A stretch of 17,142 nucleotides of DNA from CAYVMX01 sp964452725 (GTDB lineage Bacteria; Patescibacteriota; Gracilibacteria; JAHISY01). Shown here one piece after another: positions 1-6,995 of the stretch. The translations under genes were made by a program, and so were the position numbers. Each line of letters begins with the position of its first letter. Within the stretch, counting starts at the first letter, position 1. The stretch spans positions 1 to 17,142 of the forward strand of contig CAYVMX010000016.1 in assembly GCA_964452725.1 (NCBI GenBank), in the 5' to 3' direction. Below the pieces are notes generated by a model. It was not told where the DNA came from. It did not search any database and saw nothing but the letters and a program-made list of their open reading frames with translations.

Positions 1-63
1 GATAGCGTCTTGGGGTTTGCCTTTGTACTCATTGTACTTGGTGCCGAATTCGCCTTTTTGGTA
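1..63 (-). pseudogene. edge fragment resembling a phage nuclease-toxin domain
   Basis: Read on the minus strand from 63 to the window edge, the sequence encodes GEFGTKYNEYKGKPQDAI after two codons. From memory this resembles the opening of the phage-barnase/EndoU/colicin E5-type (PBECR-like) C-terminal nuclease domains, which often begin with a G..Y.E[FY].GK..EAI pattern. An in-frame TAA at 64-66 lies directly upstream and there is no start codon in the visible stretch. It is therefore either an N-terminally truncated remnant or a domain cut off from its parent. The rest runs off the window. Only about 20 residues are visible, so the family call is tentative; the protein-like composition is what can be seen. 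Confidence 0.35.
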
Positions 64-70
64 TTATCAG

Positions 71-646
71 GTGGTGAAGTGCTTACTACTCGCAGATCGT
101 CCAGCATCAGAAGAGAAACTTGAATTACTCTTGAATCAAAATCCTGATGTGATTTTTTACTTGGGTGATTTAGAAATAAGTGACATAAAAGCAATCAATG
201 ATTATCCCAAGATTCCCAAATTTGGTGTCTATGGTAATCATGAATCAAATACTCTAGGTGATTTACAAATTCAAAATCTACATCTTCAGAAAACTAAAAT
301 TGATGATTTTACTATCATTGGCTTTGAGGGCTGTTTGAAATACAAAGACCACTCTCATCGCAATCTCTATACGCAATTTCAAGCGAGTGAGCTGATTGCA
401 AACTTACCACCAGCTAATATTGTCATTGCTCATGCCCCGCCTTATGGTACTCATGATGACATTGATGATCCTAGTCATACTGGATTTCAGGGCTGGCACG
501 ACTACATCGAGCGACACCGGCCAAAATACTTTTTTCACGGACACACTTATCCTTGTGATACTTCTGAATCAAATACTCTTAAAGAAACTTTGGTGAAAGA
601 CACTAGGGTAATTTGGAGTAGTGGAGCTAATTTATTTGAGGTTTAA
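71..646 (+). CDS. calcineurin-like metallophosphoesterase
   Basis: A small metal-dependent phosphoesterase of about 191 residues. The metal-binding motifs of the calcineurin-like fold appear in order: an LxADR segment near the N terminus, LGDL, GNHES, HAPPYGTHDD and a C-terminal HGHTYP. The first motif is normally DxH; here the Asp is followed by RPA, so one metal ligand may be altered. An open frame runs back to a TTG at 17, but its first 18 codons are antisense to a protein-like frame on the other strand. The GTG at 71 (or 74) opens with MVKCLLLADRP, a typical first beta strand, and is preferred. The stop overlaps the stop of the convergent ParB-like gene. It is on the opposite strand to the phage operon and is AT-rich, which suggests an accessory or inserted gene. 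Its substrate is unknown. Confidence 0.75.
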   Translation: MVKCLLLADRPASEEKLELLLNQNPDVIFYLGDLEISDIKAINDYPKIPKFGVYGNHESNTLGDLQIQNLHLQKTKIDDFTIIGFEGCLKYKDHSHRNLYTQFQASELIANLPPANIVIAHAPPYGTHDDIDDPSHTGFQGWHDYIERHRPKYFFHGHTYPCDTSESNTLKETLVKDTRVIWSSGANLFEV

Positions 647-912
647 TCTAAAAGGTAGGATTTAAAATTTTTAAGATCATTTTTTGGAATAGAAATTTCT
701 ACCGTCTCAGCGCCCTGATCTCTCAAAACTGAAAACCTATGTCGACCATTTGTAAAATTAAATGATGATGATCCATCTGGATTTTTTTTGAATGCAAGCT
801 CTGGCATTTCAACAGGTTCACCTGATTCTAGGTACTTTTGAAATTCACCCCTTCGATCACCGATTTGTCCTTTCCCAGAGCTGTCAATACACCCTCTAGT
901 AGGAGGCGACAT
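643..912 (-). CDS. small ParB/sulfiredoxin-like domain protein
   Basis: An 89-residue protein. Its second half reads FTNGRHRFSVLRDQGAETV, which matches the [ND]GRHRxxxLxxxG core of ParB-like nuclease/sulfiredoxin-fold domains; the Arg-His-Arg box forms the nucleotide pocket in that family. It is shorter than a full ParB and has no HTH, so a partition role is unlikely. The frame is open upstream for about 37 codons before the ATG at 910-912, with no Shine-Dalgarno sequence and no better start. It may therefore be a separated C-terminal domain of a larger protein. It is the last gene of the leftward operon and ends in a convergent overlap with the phosphoesterase. Effector tip, immunity factor or accessory nuclease are all possible. 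Confidence 0.5.
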   Translation of the reverse strand: MSPPTRGCIDSSGKGQIGDRRGEFQKYLESGEPVEMPELAFKKNPDGSSSFNFTNGRHRFSVLRDQGAETVEISIPKNDLKNFKSYLLD

Positions 913-953
913 TTCTAAGTCTAGTTTTCTATTTTTAAACTTGAGTGCATTTT

Positions 954-1241
954 TTAATTCACAATGCCATAGCCGATCAGCAATAGTGCTACTGGAAAGA
1001 AGACTGAAAAGAAAAAGATAATGCTAGTAAAAATCAAAATATCTAACCAAGCAATTTTCTTATGACGCATTTCTTGAATTTTAGGAATCAGTACGATAGG
1101 AGAAACAAGTAAAAGCAGTGGCAAGACGCGTCTTGCCAAAGTAGAAAAATCATCATTGAAATGGGCTACGTCTGCAGAGAAAGTCAGTATAAAAATCCCC
1201 AGCCAAATGAGATCGATTGCTAATTGGTTCTTAAAGTTCAT
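954..1241 (-). CDS. small three-span membrane protein, alpha type, copy 2
   Basis: A 95-residue hydrophobic protein with three predicted membrane spans (about residues 10-27, 39-55 and 66-93). A basic loop before the last span reads EMRHKKIAWLDI. It is clearly paralogous to the gene at 1518-1802: both open with MNFK and share the EMRHKKI[AS]WLDI box. It is the fourth gene of the tandem set in transcription order and starts 7 bases after the stop of the previous gene. I do not recognise a named family. Its place downstream of a lipase-tipped protein makes membrane immunity protein the leading inference, and a holin-like role is an alternative. Confidence 0.65.
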   Translation of the reverse strand: MNFKNQLAIDLIWLGIFILTFSADVAHFNDDFSTLARRVLPLLLLVSPIVLIPKIQEMRHKKIAWLDILIFTSIIFFFSVFFPVALLLIGYGIVN

Positions 1242-1248
1242 CTAAAAA

Positions 1249-1509
1249 TTATATGATAAATGGCCAGATAAAAAATGAAATACAGAAAATCGTTGCGACG
1301 AATATAACAATAGTTGAGCAGCTAATTTTTTTATTTCTGAGGTAGCGGATCTTGGCAATCAATGCGAAAGTCAGCAGAGGTACTATAAACCACAGTAAGA
1401 CCGTCGGCCAAGAAGAAAAGGCATTATCAATATTAATTGCAAAACTAACAAAACTGGCTGTCGCTACCCCTAGTAGAGTGAGTTCATAATAGTTTTCATT
1501 TCTAATCAT
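1249..1509 (-). CDS. small three-span membrane protein, beta type, copy 2
   Basis: An 86-residue hydrophobic protein. Its basic loop, YLRNKKIS, matches YFRSKKIS in the gene at 1803-2063 better than the EMRHKKI box of the other two paralogues. It also shares the N-terminal YEL stretch with that gene. It is the third member of the array, with spacings of 8 and 7 bases to its neighbours, so it is almost certainly cotranscribed. No signal peptide or catalytic motif is visible. Function is unknown; immunity to the upstream lipase domain is an inference from gene order and membrane topology. Confidence 0.62.
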   Translation of the reverse strand: MIRNENYYELTLLGVATASFVSFAINIDNAFSSWPTVLLWFIVPLLTFALIAKIRYLRNKKISCSTIVIFVATIFCISFFIWPFII

Positions 1510-1517
1510 ATTTTAGT

Positions 1518-1802
1518 TTACGCGGTCGCTAATAAATAGAGTATATGAATGGAAAATAATAAAATTGAGAAAGAAAATATCATGCCGATTATAATAATAA
1601 TATCCAACCAGCTAATCTTTTTATGTCGCATTTCTAGAATCTTTGGAACTATAACTAGTGGTGAAAGAACTAAAAGCGGCAGATCTATATAATCAGAAAA
1701 AGTAGTAAATACTTCATTGATGTTGGCGAACCGAGAAAATAAAACTAGCAACGCTAGCCCCAGCCAAACAATATCGAAAGCTGACTTTAATTTAAAATTC
1801 AT
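1518..1802 (-). CDS. small three-span membrane protein, alpha type, copy 1
   Basis: A 94-residue protein with three hydrophobic segments and the loop EMRHKKISWLDIIII. It is the closest relative of the gene at 954-1241, from the MNFK start through the KI.EMRHKKI box. Its ATG follows the TAG stop of the preceding gene with no intervening base, so translation is probably coupled to that gene. This tight joint is one reason to treat the 1803-2063 and 1518-1802 genes as a functional pair. The family is unrecognised. The AT-rich base composition contrasts with the GC-rich virion genes upstream in the operon. Confidence 0.65.
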   Translation of the reverse strand: MNFKLKSAFDIVWLGLALLVLFSRFANINEVFTTFSDYIDLPLLVLSPLVIVPKILEMRHKKISWLDIIIIIGMIFSFSILLFSIHILYLLATA

Positions 1803-2063
1803 CTAATCAAATATCCATAAAAAAATTGAGACCCATGCAGTTGACGCAATAAAAACAATAATATTATGCCAAGAGATTTTCTTGCTCCTGAAATAGCAAA
1901 TCCTGGAGAGTAAAATGAAAGGTGCTACCAGCAGCAAGATAGCCATTAGAAAAATCCAAAATACAAGTGACCCATCATCCAAATATGCTCCAATAAAGAT
2001 AGCCACCGCTAACACTAGCCAAACTAATTCATAACGAGTTTGAGATTTAAGTGCGTTATTCAA
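1803..2063 (-). CDS. small three-span membrane protein, beta type, copy 1
   Basis: An 86-residue protein, the first of the four paralogues, beginning 53 bases after the stop of the lipase-tipped gene. The best start is a TTG at 2061-2063 (MNNALKSQTRYELVW), which aligns its first span with the paralogues; there is no clear ribosome binding site. Hydrophobic segments lie at about residues 12-28, 33-52 and 66-85, and the basic loop is YFRSKKISW. Its stop abuts the ATG of the next gene. As the gene directly after the putative toxin it is the first candidate for cognate immunity protein, by analogy with polymorphic toxin loci. That role is not shown by the sequence. Confidence 0.6.
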   Translation of the reverse strand: MNNALKSQTRYELVWLVLAVAIFIGAYLDDGSLVFWIFLMAILLLVAPFILLSRICYFRSKKISWHNIIVFIASTAWVSIFLWIFD

Positions 2064-2116
2064 CGCTCAAATCTTAACAGAAATTAAATAATCAAATGAA
2101 TTTAGCGTGAAAACCA

Positions 2117-3772
2117 CTACCACTTACCACCTCCACCACCCCAACCACCATTGAGTACTCTGCCTGCTGATTCATTTATTTTGTCGGACAAAGCATTATC
2201 GATTTCTGTATGACCTTTACCTCTCACAGTTTCGTCGGTATGTTTGGTGGCTGAATCATTAGCATACTTATACTCAGCTTGAGTAGTAAAAGTATCTTCC
2301 ACTTCTAGGTCAGCTCGATGATTTTGATGATTTTTAACATTGTCAGGAATAGTTGGTCGATATTCATTTTCAAATGGTCCTATATAGGGGTTGTTTTCAT
2401 GTCCACTTACCGCATCCTCTGTCACGAGTAAATCCACTTCGATCCCCTTCTCTCCGAGTTTCTGGGCGACCTTGACTGCATCTGCACCGCCGAGGCTATG
2501 ACCTGAGATGATGACTTTGCCATTCTTACCCTTGGTTTTTTCGATGGTGTCGACGATCTGGTCTACATTGTTATGTTCAAAAGTTTTGGTGTACGTGTTG
2601 CCATAGGCTTCGTTGTCGCGCATGCCGGTCATCATGTCGTGCATACCAGACTCTTTACCTGCGCTGGCTCCACTGATATTAATCACGACATTTGTGTCGT
2701 CGTCTTTGTGTTTGTCCCAATAGCCATCGTAGACTTTTTCAAATCCCTTGTACGAAATACCTTGATTGCTTTTATACTCATCAAATTTTTCTTTGAGTAG
2801 GGCATCGTCCTCCTCTTTGGTGCGCTCGGGTTCCCAGAAGCTGTCTAGCTTTTTATTTTCTACTTCAATCTCTTTTAGCTTGGCTTCCTGTCCTGCCTCA
2901 CGACCGAGGTTTGAGTCTGGTTTACTATGTTCATTCTGAGGGTCGAGGGCAGAGCCAGCACTCATCGTCCACAGCCCATCGGCCTTGTACGCAGTATTTT
3001 CTTCGGGGCTGGGTTTACCACCGTTACGATAGATGATTGGCATTTCGTTTGGACGATCACTCTCGCCTGCTAGCTGCTGGTGAAACTTATCGAGTGCTGG
3101 CTGAAGGGTTTGCTTCGCGCGCTCTGTCGCTGCTGCCATGGTCGGGGGTTGGGGTGGTCCGGTTTGAAGAGCTTTGGGTTTGGGTCGCCAGCCGGGGTAC
3201 TTGCCCACGACACCTACTCCGGCTGGTCTCGCACTGACGGTGATTTTGGTTTTGGCGCTTGAGGCTGGCGGTACTGTGCTGTAGTACTCGGCGCGCTGTC
3301 GTTCTACTTGGGGTTGGAAGATTTTGGTGGCGTTGGCAGTGGCTGCTGCCATGGTCTGAGGTTTGGGAAGCTGTGGCAGCTGGATCGCTCCTACTCTCGC
3401 CGCTGTCGGACTGGCGGTGGTGGAGTTGGGGTTGGAGTAGGCTAGCTCGGCTGGTGGTGGCTGGCTTGGCTGCTCTGACTTCTCCTTGGCATGGGGAGGC
3501 TGGGCGGAGTTTCGAAAAGTCCGCTTGCCCCCTCTCTCAGGAACGGAGGGTTGAGGTGGCGTTGGTGGTGGTGGTGGTGCTGGTGGCTGCTTGGAGCGGT
3601 TGGGGTCGGCGCTGCTGCCAGGGATAAACCCAATGCGTTGTGTGCCGTCGCGCACGCCGACTTGTTGCATACCGCGTCCTTTGAGATATTTGTTGAAGTC
3701 GCTGGGCTGGAAGTGTCCGTAGTTGACTTGGCGGCGAAAGTCGCGCTGCATACGGTCGTAGCGGGTGGGCAT
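2117..3772 (-). CDS. proline-rich virion-associated protein with C-terminal lipase domain
   Basis: A 551-residue chimeric protein. Residues 1-55 are a short ordered region starting MPTRYDRMQRDFRRQ. Residues 56-300 are proline-rich and disordered, with two copies of a motif, TMAAATANATKIFQPQ (140) and TMAAATERAKQTLQPA (211). Residues 345-540 look like an alpha/beta-hydrolase lipase: strand NVVINISGAS at 361, nucleophile elbow GHSLGG with Ser426, then plausible Asp453 (LLVTEDA) and His521 (GKGHTEID). The end is a GGWGGGGGKW tail. It lies 18 bases after the tail gene and is the last virion-type gene. The N-terminal half is GC-rich like the phage genes, while the C-terminal half becomes AT-rich like the genes that follow. 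It may be an injected membrane-attacking effector, a penetration enzyme or a lysis factor; the lipase fold itself is fairly sure. Confidence 0.7.
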   Translation of the reverse strand: MPTRYDRMQRDFRRQVNYGHFQPSDFNKYLKGRGMQQVGVRDGTQRIGFIPGSSADPNRSKQPPAPPPPPTPPQPSVPERGGKRTFRNSAQPPHAKEKSEQPSQPPPAELAYSNPNSTTASPTAARVGAIQLPQLPKPQTMAAATANATKIFQPQVERQRAEYYSTVPPASSAKTKITVSARPAGVGVVGKYPGWRPKPKALQTGPPQPPTMAAATERAKQTLQPALDKFHQQLAGESDRPNEMPIIYRNGGKPSPEENTAYKADGLWTMSAGSALDPQNEHSKPDSNLGREAGQEAKLKEIEVENKKLDSFWEPERTKEEDDALLKEKFDEYKSNQGISYKGFEKVYDGYWDKHKDDDTNVVINISGASAGKESGMHDMMTGMRDNEAYGNTYTKTFEHNNVDQIVDTIEKTKGKNGKVIISGHSLGGADAVKVAQKLGEKGIEVDLLVTEDAVSGHENNPYIGPFENEYRPTIPDNVKNHQNHRADLEVEDTFTTQAEYKYANDSATKHTDETVRGKGHTEIDNALSDKINESAGRVLNGGWGGGGGKW

Positions 3773-3790
3773 GGGAGGGTGGGGTTGGGG

Positions 3791-5617
3791 CTAGGCTAGC
3801 TGGTGCTGGCTATCGAGAGCTTGGCGACCGCTGCTGTGGTATTTGTACCAGCAGGTCACTGCGGTGAGTGTGAAGTTTTCACCGAGACCACTATTGGCAA
3901 AGCTAAAACGGATCCGGTGTCCGTCGATGGCGAGTCCGAGGCGTTCTTGGACGTAGTCGGCGAGGGCGATGGTGCTGCCAGACTCCCCTGTGCCGTAGAG
4001 TCCGAAGCCTAGTTCGAATGTACCGATGCTGCCGTTGGAGAGATTAACGCCGACAGAAAGGTCGAAGGATTCGATCGTGCGTCCGGTTTGGTCTTCGACG
4101 TCGATGGTGATCGTCAGTGCACCTGAGAGGTTGCGGAGCTGGAGATCGAGGTATTGGAAGTATTTTTCAGTGAAGGGGTCTTTGAGGTCGAAGGATTTGG
4201 TCGTGATGCTGCTGGCGATCGCGGTGGTGGCGAGGTCGGCGTATGGTACGACGGAGTCGGCTGTACACTGGCGGATTACACGTCCGTCACTAGCGAGTCC
4301 GTAGTGGACGCGGTCGGCGTACTCGGTGAGTGTCGCAGCACTGATGCCGTCCCAGTGTTTCCATGCGCCGCGTGGGCTGCGAGTGCTCGGGTAGCGGGTG
4401 TCGAGGACGAGGACGGTGTCGTTGGCAGTGCTGGTGGAGTCGAGCTGACAGGCGAGGTAGTAGCGCTGGTCGGCGTAGACTGCGGCGGTGGCGGTGGGAT
4501 TTACGATCTGGGCAATCAGTGGCGCGATATTGGTGCTGACTTGGTCGTCGACGCGTAGTCCGGTGTATTGTGCTTGCTGTCCGTAGATCCGTACGCCAGC
4601 GGAGCTGAGGTAGATCACGTCGTTGCCTGCGGTGCAGATCGTGCGAGCGGAGACTGCGCCGTAGTTGTCGATGGGATCAGAGAGTGTCAGGACTGGTTTG
4701 CTACTGATGGTGGTGAAGGAGGTACGACGGACGTCTTGGGTGGTGAAGACGAGGAGTGTGCTCTCGGTCGGGTGGGGATACAGGCTGGTGATCGGTGAGG
4801 CGGTCATACTGCGTGCGATTTCGGCTACGTTGAGATTGGCAGTGTAGTTGGCATACTCTGCGGAGTAGCTGATCGTGTCGTTGACTGCGATGAAAAGTCG
4901 CTCCTGCCAGTAGGTCAGGACGTTGCTCCGTGGTGCGCCGGAGATCGCTGTCGGGGCAGCTGTGCCGTTGTAGCGGCTGGTGTTTTCGACGCCGTTGCCG
5001 TAGATGAGGATGTCTTCGGTGGCAAGGATTTCGTATGTGGTGGTGCTCGTCGGTGTAGTCTCCCACGGTTCACTGATCTTGAGTGAGGTTGTGGCGTTGG
5101 TCGCGATGAGGCGGATCTGACCTGCTCCTTGTCCGCTTGTGAGCTTTAGGAAGTAGCCGCGGTACTGATCGGTAGTCCAAGTTTTGCCCGTGTCGACGAG
5201 GGAGCTGCTAGTACTGCTGGTCGCTGTACCGCTGTCGATGGGTGTCTCGACTGGGACGATCGCACTGGTGAAACCAACGTCGGTACCGGTCGTGAGTCCG
5301 GTCGCAAAAGCGGTCCAGACTCCGTTGATTTCTTTGCAGAGGTCGACTTGTGTGCCTGTATCGAAGGCGGCGATGTGCTGAGCAGTACCGTCTGAGCGTT
5401 GCCAGACGTATTGTCCGCGGACGCATCCGCCACTGGTGTAGATGTCGGCGTAGGCTTCGGTGCCGTAGCGTTTGGTGCGGGCGTAGGGTCCGCTGTGCTC
5501 CATGTTGCGCTCGGCGGTAGTCTCGTCGCTACGGGCTGCGAGGGCTTCGACGGCGAGGTTGAGTCCGGCGCCGAGGCTACGGATCTCGAGCGGACGGGTG
5601 GGTCGGGAGAGAGGCAT
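3791..5617 (-). CDS. beta-propeller-like tail/stopper protein
   Basis: A 608-residue beta-rich protein with no transmembrane segment. After a basic N terminus (MPLSRPTRPLEIRSLGAGLN) it has repeated short strands of the kind GQYVWQRSDGTAQHIAAFDTG. A Thr/Ser-rich module follows at about 128-198 (DTGKTWTTDQYRGYFLKL, SGQGAGQIRLIATN, TTYEI), which is widespread in phage and surface proteins. Further propeller-like blocks contain YWQERLFIAVNDTISYS and WKHWDGISAATLTEYADRVHYG. Its position directly after the head-tail adaptor and its length fit P22 gp10-like packaged-DNA stabilisation or other short-tail hub proteins. Minor tail protein is the safer call. It is the largest gene in the window and uses the GC-rich codon pattern of the virion genes. 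Confidence 0.6.
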   Translation of the reverse strand: MPLSRPTRPLEIRSLGAGLNLAVEALAARSDETTAERNMEHSGPYARTKRYGTEAYADIYTSGGCVRGQYVWQRSDGTAQHIAAFDTGTQVDLCKEINGVWTAFATGLTTGTDVGFTSAIVPVETPIDSGTATSSTSSSLVDTGKTWTTDQYRGYFLKLTSGQGAGQIRLIATNATTSLKISEPWETTPTSTTTYEILATEDILIYGNGVENTSRYNGTAAPTAISGAPRSNVLTYWQERLFIAVNDTISYSAEYANYTANLNVAEIARSMTASPITSLYPHPTESTLLVFTTQDVRRTSFTTISSKPVLTLSDPIDNYGAVSARTICTAGNDVIYLSSAGVRIYGQQAQYTGLRVDDQVSTNIAPLIAQIVNPTATAAVYADQRYYLACQLDSTSTANDTVLVLDTRYPSTRSPRGAWKHWDGISAATLTEYADRVHYGLASDGRVIRQCTADSVVPYADLATTAIASSITTKSFDLKDPFTEKYFQYLDLQLRNLSGALTITIDVEDQTGRTIESFDLSVGVNLSNGSIGTFELGFGLYGTGESGSTIALADYVQERLGLAIDGHRIRFSFANSGLGENFTLTAVTCWYKYHSSGRQALDSQHQLA

Positions 5618-5693
5618 GGGGAGTGGATGAAGGATTAGGGATTGGCTGCTGCGCTCATATGGCGTGGTGGAGTCGGCGAGGAAAAGCTAATCA

Positions 5694-6269
5694 TTAGCCG
5701 ATCACTGCGGTCTGCCGAGCGGTCGTGTCAGAGTCGGCGGCGGTCAGAGCGCGGGCTGCTGAGTTTTCGTAGACTTGTGAGAGTTCGAACTCTTTGTCGC
5801 GTTCAAAGATCCGAGCGAGGGCGAAGTTGATATAGCTCGGTGCGAAGCTGTCGGGTACGGGTAGCGCGGCGACGAGGTCGGTGTCGGTGAAGTCGGTCAA
5901 CGTGCGGTAGTAGGTCAGCGCGACGGTGGTGCTGGCGACTGGCAAGATGAGCTGTGTGCCGAGGATCTGGTAGATCGTACGGGTAGTAGCTGACTGTGCG
6001 TAAGCTTCGGGATCGGTTTGGCTATAGATAGTGCTACCGACCTGGACGACTGCGGGGCTGTGAAAGTCGCTCGGCAGGGTCGCGCGACCAGTGCTGTCGG
6101 TGGTGAGTGTCGCCTCGGTGAGACGTGCTGGTACTTTGGCTTTGGCTTCGATCGTGCGACTCCAGCGGTTGAGCCAGCCGATGATATCGGAGCGGTCAAA
6201 GAGTCGTCCGGTGCGCATGCGGTAGGCTGACTGGACCTGTGCGATGAGGTCTTGGGTGGTGTAGGACAT
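5694..6269 (-). CDS. head-tail adaptor protein (SU10/P22 gp4-type)
   Basis: A 191-residue protein. The features are typical of phage head-tail connector adaptors: an N-terminal helical start MSYTTQDLIAQVQSAYRMRTG, then RSDIIGWLNRWSRTIEAKAK, a beta part with LPSDFHSPAVVQVGS, an LTYYRTLTDFTDT strand, and a C-terminal helical block DSFAPSYINFALARIFERDKE. In the family this protein binds under the portal and joins it to the tail. Position between the capsid genes and the tail hub agrees. The leader before the ATG has no Shine-Dalgarno sequence but contains three heptamers of CTAACTC type followed by CCTCCC. Confidence 0.72.
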   Translation of the reverse strand: MSYTTQDLIAQVQSAYRMRTGRLFDRSDIIGWLNRWSRTIEAKAKVPARLTEATLTTDSTGRATLPSDFHSPAVVQVGSTIYSQTDPEAYAQSATTRTIYQILGTQLILPVASTTVALTYYRTLTDFTDTDLVAALPVPDSFAPSYINFALARIFERDKEFELSQVYENSAARALTAADSDTTARQTAVIG

Positions 6270-6275
6270 GGGAGG

Positions 6276-6296
6276 GAGTTAGGAGTTAGGAGTTAC
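6276..6296 (-). repeat. three heptamers in a gene leader
   Basis: On the minus strand the heptamers read GTAACTC, CTAACTC, CTAACTC, ending six bases before the adaptor ATG. The stop codon of the preceding gene lies within the array. This is the clearest case of a leader pattern seen before several late genes. Confidence 0.75.
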
Positions 6297-6551
6297 CTTG
6301 CGTGGGCGTTTGACTTTGTGTTTGGTGATGGCTTTTTTGACTTTGGTGGCTAGCTTTTTGATCGGTGAATGCTGGCGCGTGGCGCGGGGTGCTGTGGCTG
6401 TGCCGAGTATGATGTCGGGTTTGGTCGCTAGCTGTCGTGCGACGACCTCGGGTAGCGCGACTGCGTGACCGGCGAGGAGGTGGTAGGCTGCTCCGTCGTA
6501 GTGGAGCGTCTGATCGCAGGTGGAGTACAGAGTGAGAGTGGGAGTAGACAT
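6279..6551 (-). CDS. small virion-module protein with basic tail
   Basis: A 90-residue protein that I do not recognise. Residues 1-50 are mixed beta/alpha (LTLYSTCDQTLHYDGAAYHL, then a hydrophobic AVALPEVVARQL). Residues 60-86 are strongly basic (PIKKLATKVKKAITKHK, then KRPRK) and would suit nucleic-acid or capsid-interior contact. The final VTPNS and the stop are encoded inside the heptamer array that forms the leader of the next gene. Position between partial gene and adaptor suggests a head-completion or minor capsid role, but nothing in the sequence proves it. Confidence 0.6.
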   Translation of the reverse strand: MSTPTLTLYSTCDQTLHYDGAAYHLLAGHAVALPEVVARQLATKPDIILGTATAPRATRQHSPIKKLATKVKKAITKHKVKRPRKVTPNS

Positions 6552-6629
6552 GGAGAGGTGATTAGGAATTAAGAATTACAAATGACTAATTGGAACAGGA
6601 ATTAGTGATTAGTAATTACTAATTAGTCA
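6552..6629 (-). repeat. degenerate heptamer-rich AT leader
   Basis: This 78-base intergenic stretch is built of drifting 7-base units of the type NTAATTN. On the minus strand CTAATTA, GTAATTA, CTAATCA and CTAATTC stand in a row, followed after a break by GTAATTC, TTAATTC and CTAATCA, then CCTCTCC before the ATG. It is far more AT-rich than the genes on either side. No Shine-Dalgarno sequence is present. It recalls the short tandemly repeated repetitive sequences of cyanobacteria in form, with no implied relationship. Confidence 0.65.
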
Positions 6630-6893
6630 TTATTGAAGTGTCAGGATTCGGTTGCGTCCGATGGTGCGCTGGACTAGTCGGCGACGGGTCAGGTCGTGCT
6701 CACGGACACGGTGGACGATGTAGCTGTGGTTGCGCGAGGCGTCGAGATAGCCACCCTCGGGTGTCTCGAGTCGGAGCTGAAACTCTCGTCCGTCGGTGAC
6801 GCAGTAGCGCTGGAGCGTGTGGTCAAAGACGACAGAGAGCGTGGGGTCGCCTGTCCGGCAGCGCAACATCTCGGTCGCGGCGGTGTGGAGAGT
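6630..6893 (-). CDS. partial small phage protein, 5' end in gap
   Basis: The frame is open from the edge of the N block to a stop at 6630-6632, giving at least 87 residues. An internal ATG at 6867-6869 could be the start, but the eight preceding codons (TLHTAATE) read like protein, so truncation by the gap is more likely. Recognisable only as a compact beta-rich, Arg-rich protein (FDHTLQRYCVTDGREFQLRL, then YIVHRVREHDLTRRRLVQR). Location after the capsid gene suggests a head-completion or connector role. I cannot assign a family. Confidence 0.5.
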   Translation of the reverse strand, partial: TLHTAATEMLRCRTGDPTLSVVFDHTLQRYCVTDGREFQLRLETPEGGYLDASRNHSYIVHRVREHDLTRRRLVQRTIGRNRILTLQ

Positions 6894-6993
6894 NNNNNNN
6901 NNNNNNNNNNNNNNNNNNNNNNNNNNNNNNNNNNNNNNNNNNNNNNNNNNNNNNNNNNNNNNNNNNNNNNNNNNNNNNNNNNNNNNNNNNNNN
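6894..6993. other. scaffold gap of 100 N
   Basis: A block of exactly 100 N, a usual placeholder for a gap of unknown size. It removes the 5' end of the gene at 6630-6893 and ends within a few bases of a palindromic element, which suggests that a repeat broke the assembly. Confidence 0.97.
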
Positions 6994-6995
6994 GC

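Larger units (their letters stand above)
954..2063 (-). repeat. tandem duplication of a two-gene membrane-protein unit
   Basis: Four adjacent genes encode proteins of one topology around a shared R.KKI[SA] loop. In transcription order the loop reads YFRSKKIS, EMRHKKIS, YLRNKKIS, EMRHKKIA. The subfamilies therefore alternate beta, alpha, beta, alpha. The simplest history is an ancestral duplication that gave a beta-alpha pair, followed by duplication of that pair. The copies have diverged strongly at DNA level, so this is not a recent event. Confidence 0.6.

Noticed and set aside
17..70. N-terminal extension of the phosphoesterase from a TTG at 17
   Set aside because: These codons are antisense to a more protein-like frame, and the family's first beta strand begins at about codon 19.
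3259..3627. Trp/Arg-rich plus-strand frame opposite the proline-rich region
   Set aside because: It is the antisense reading of proline codons.
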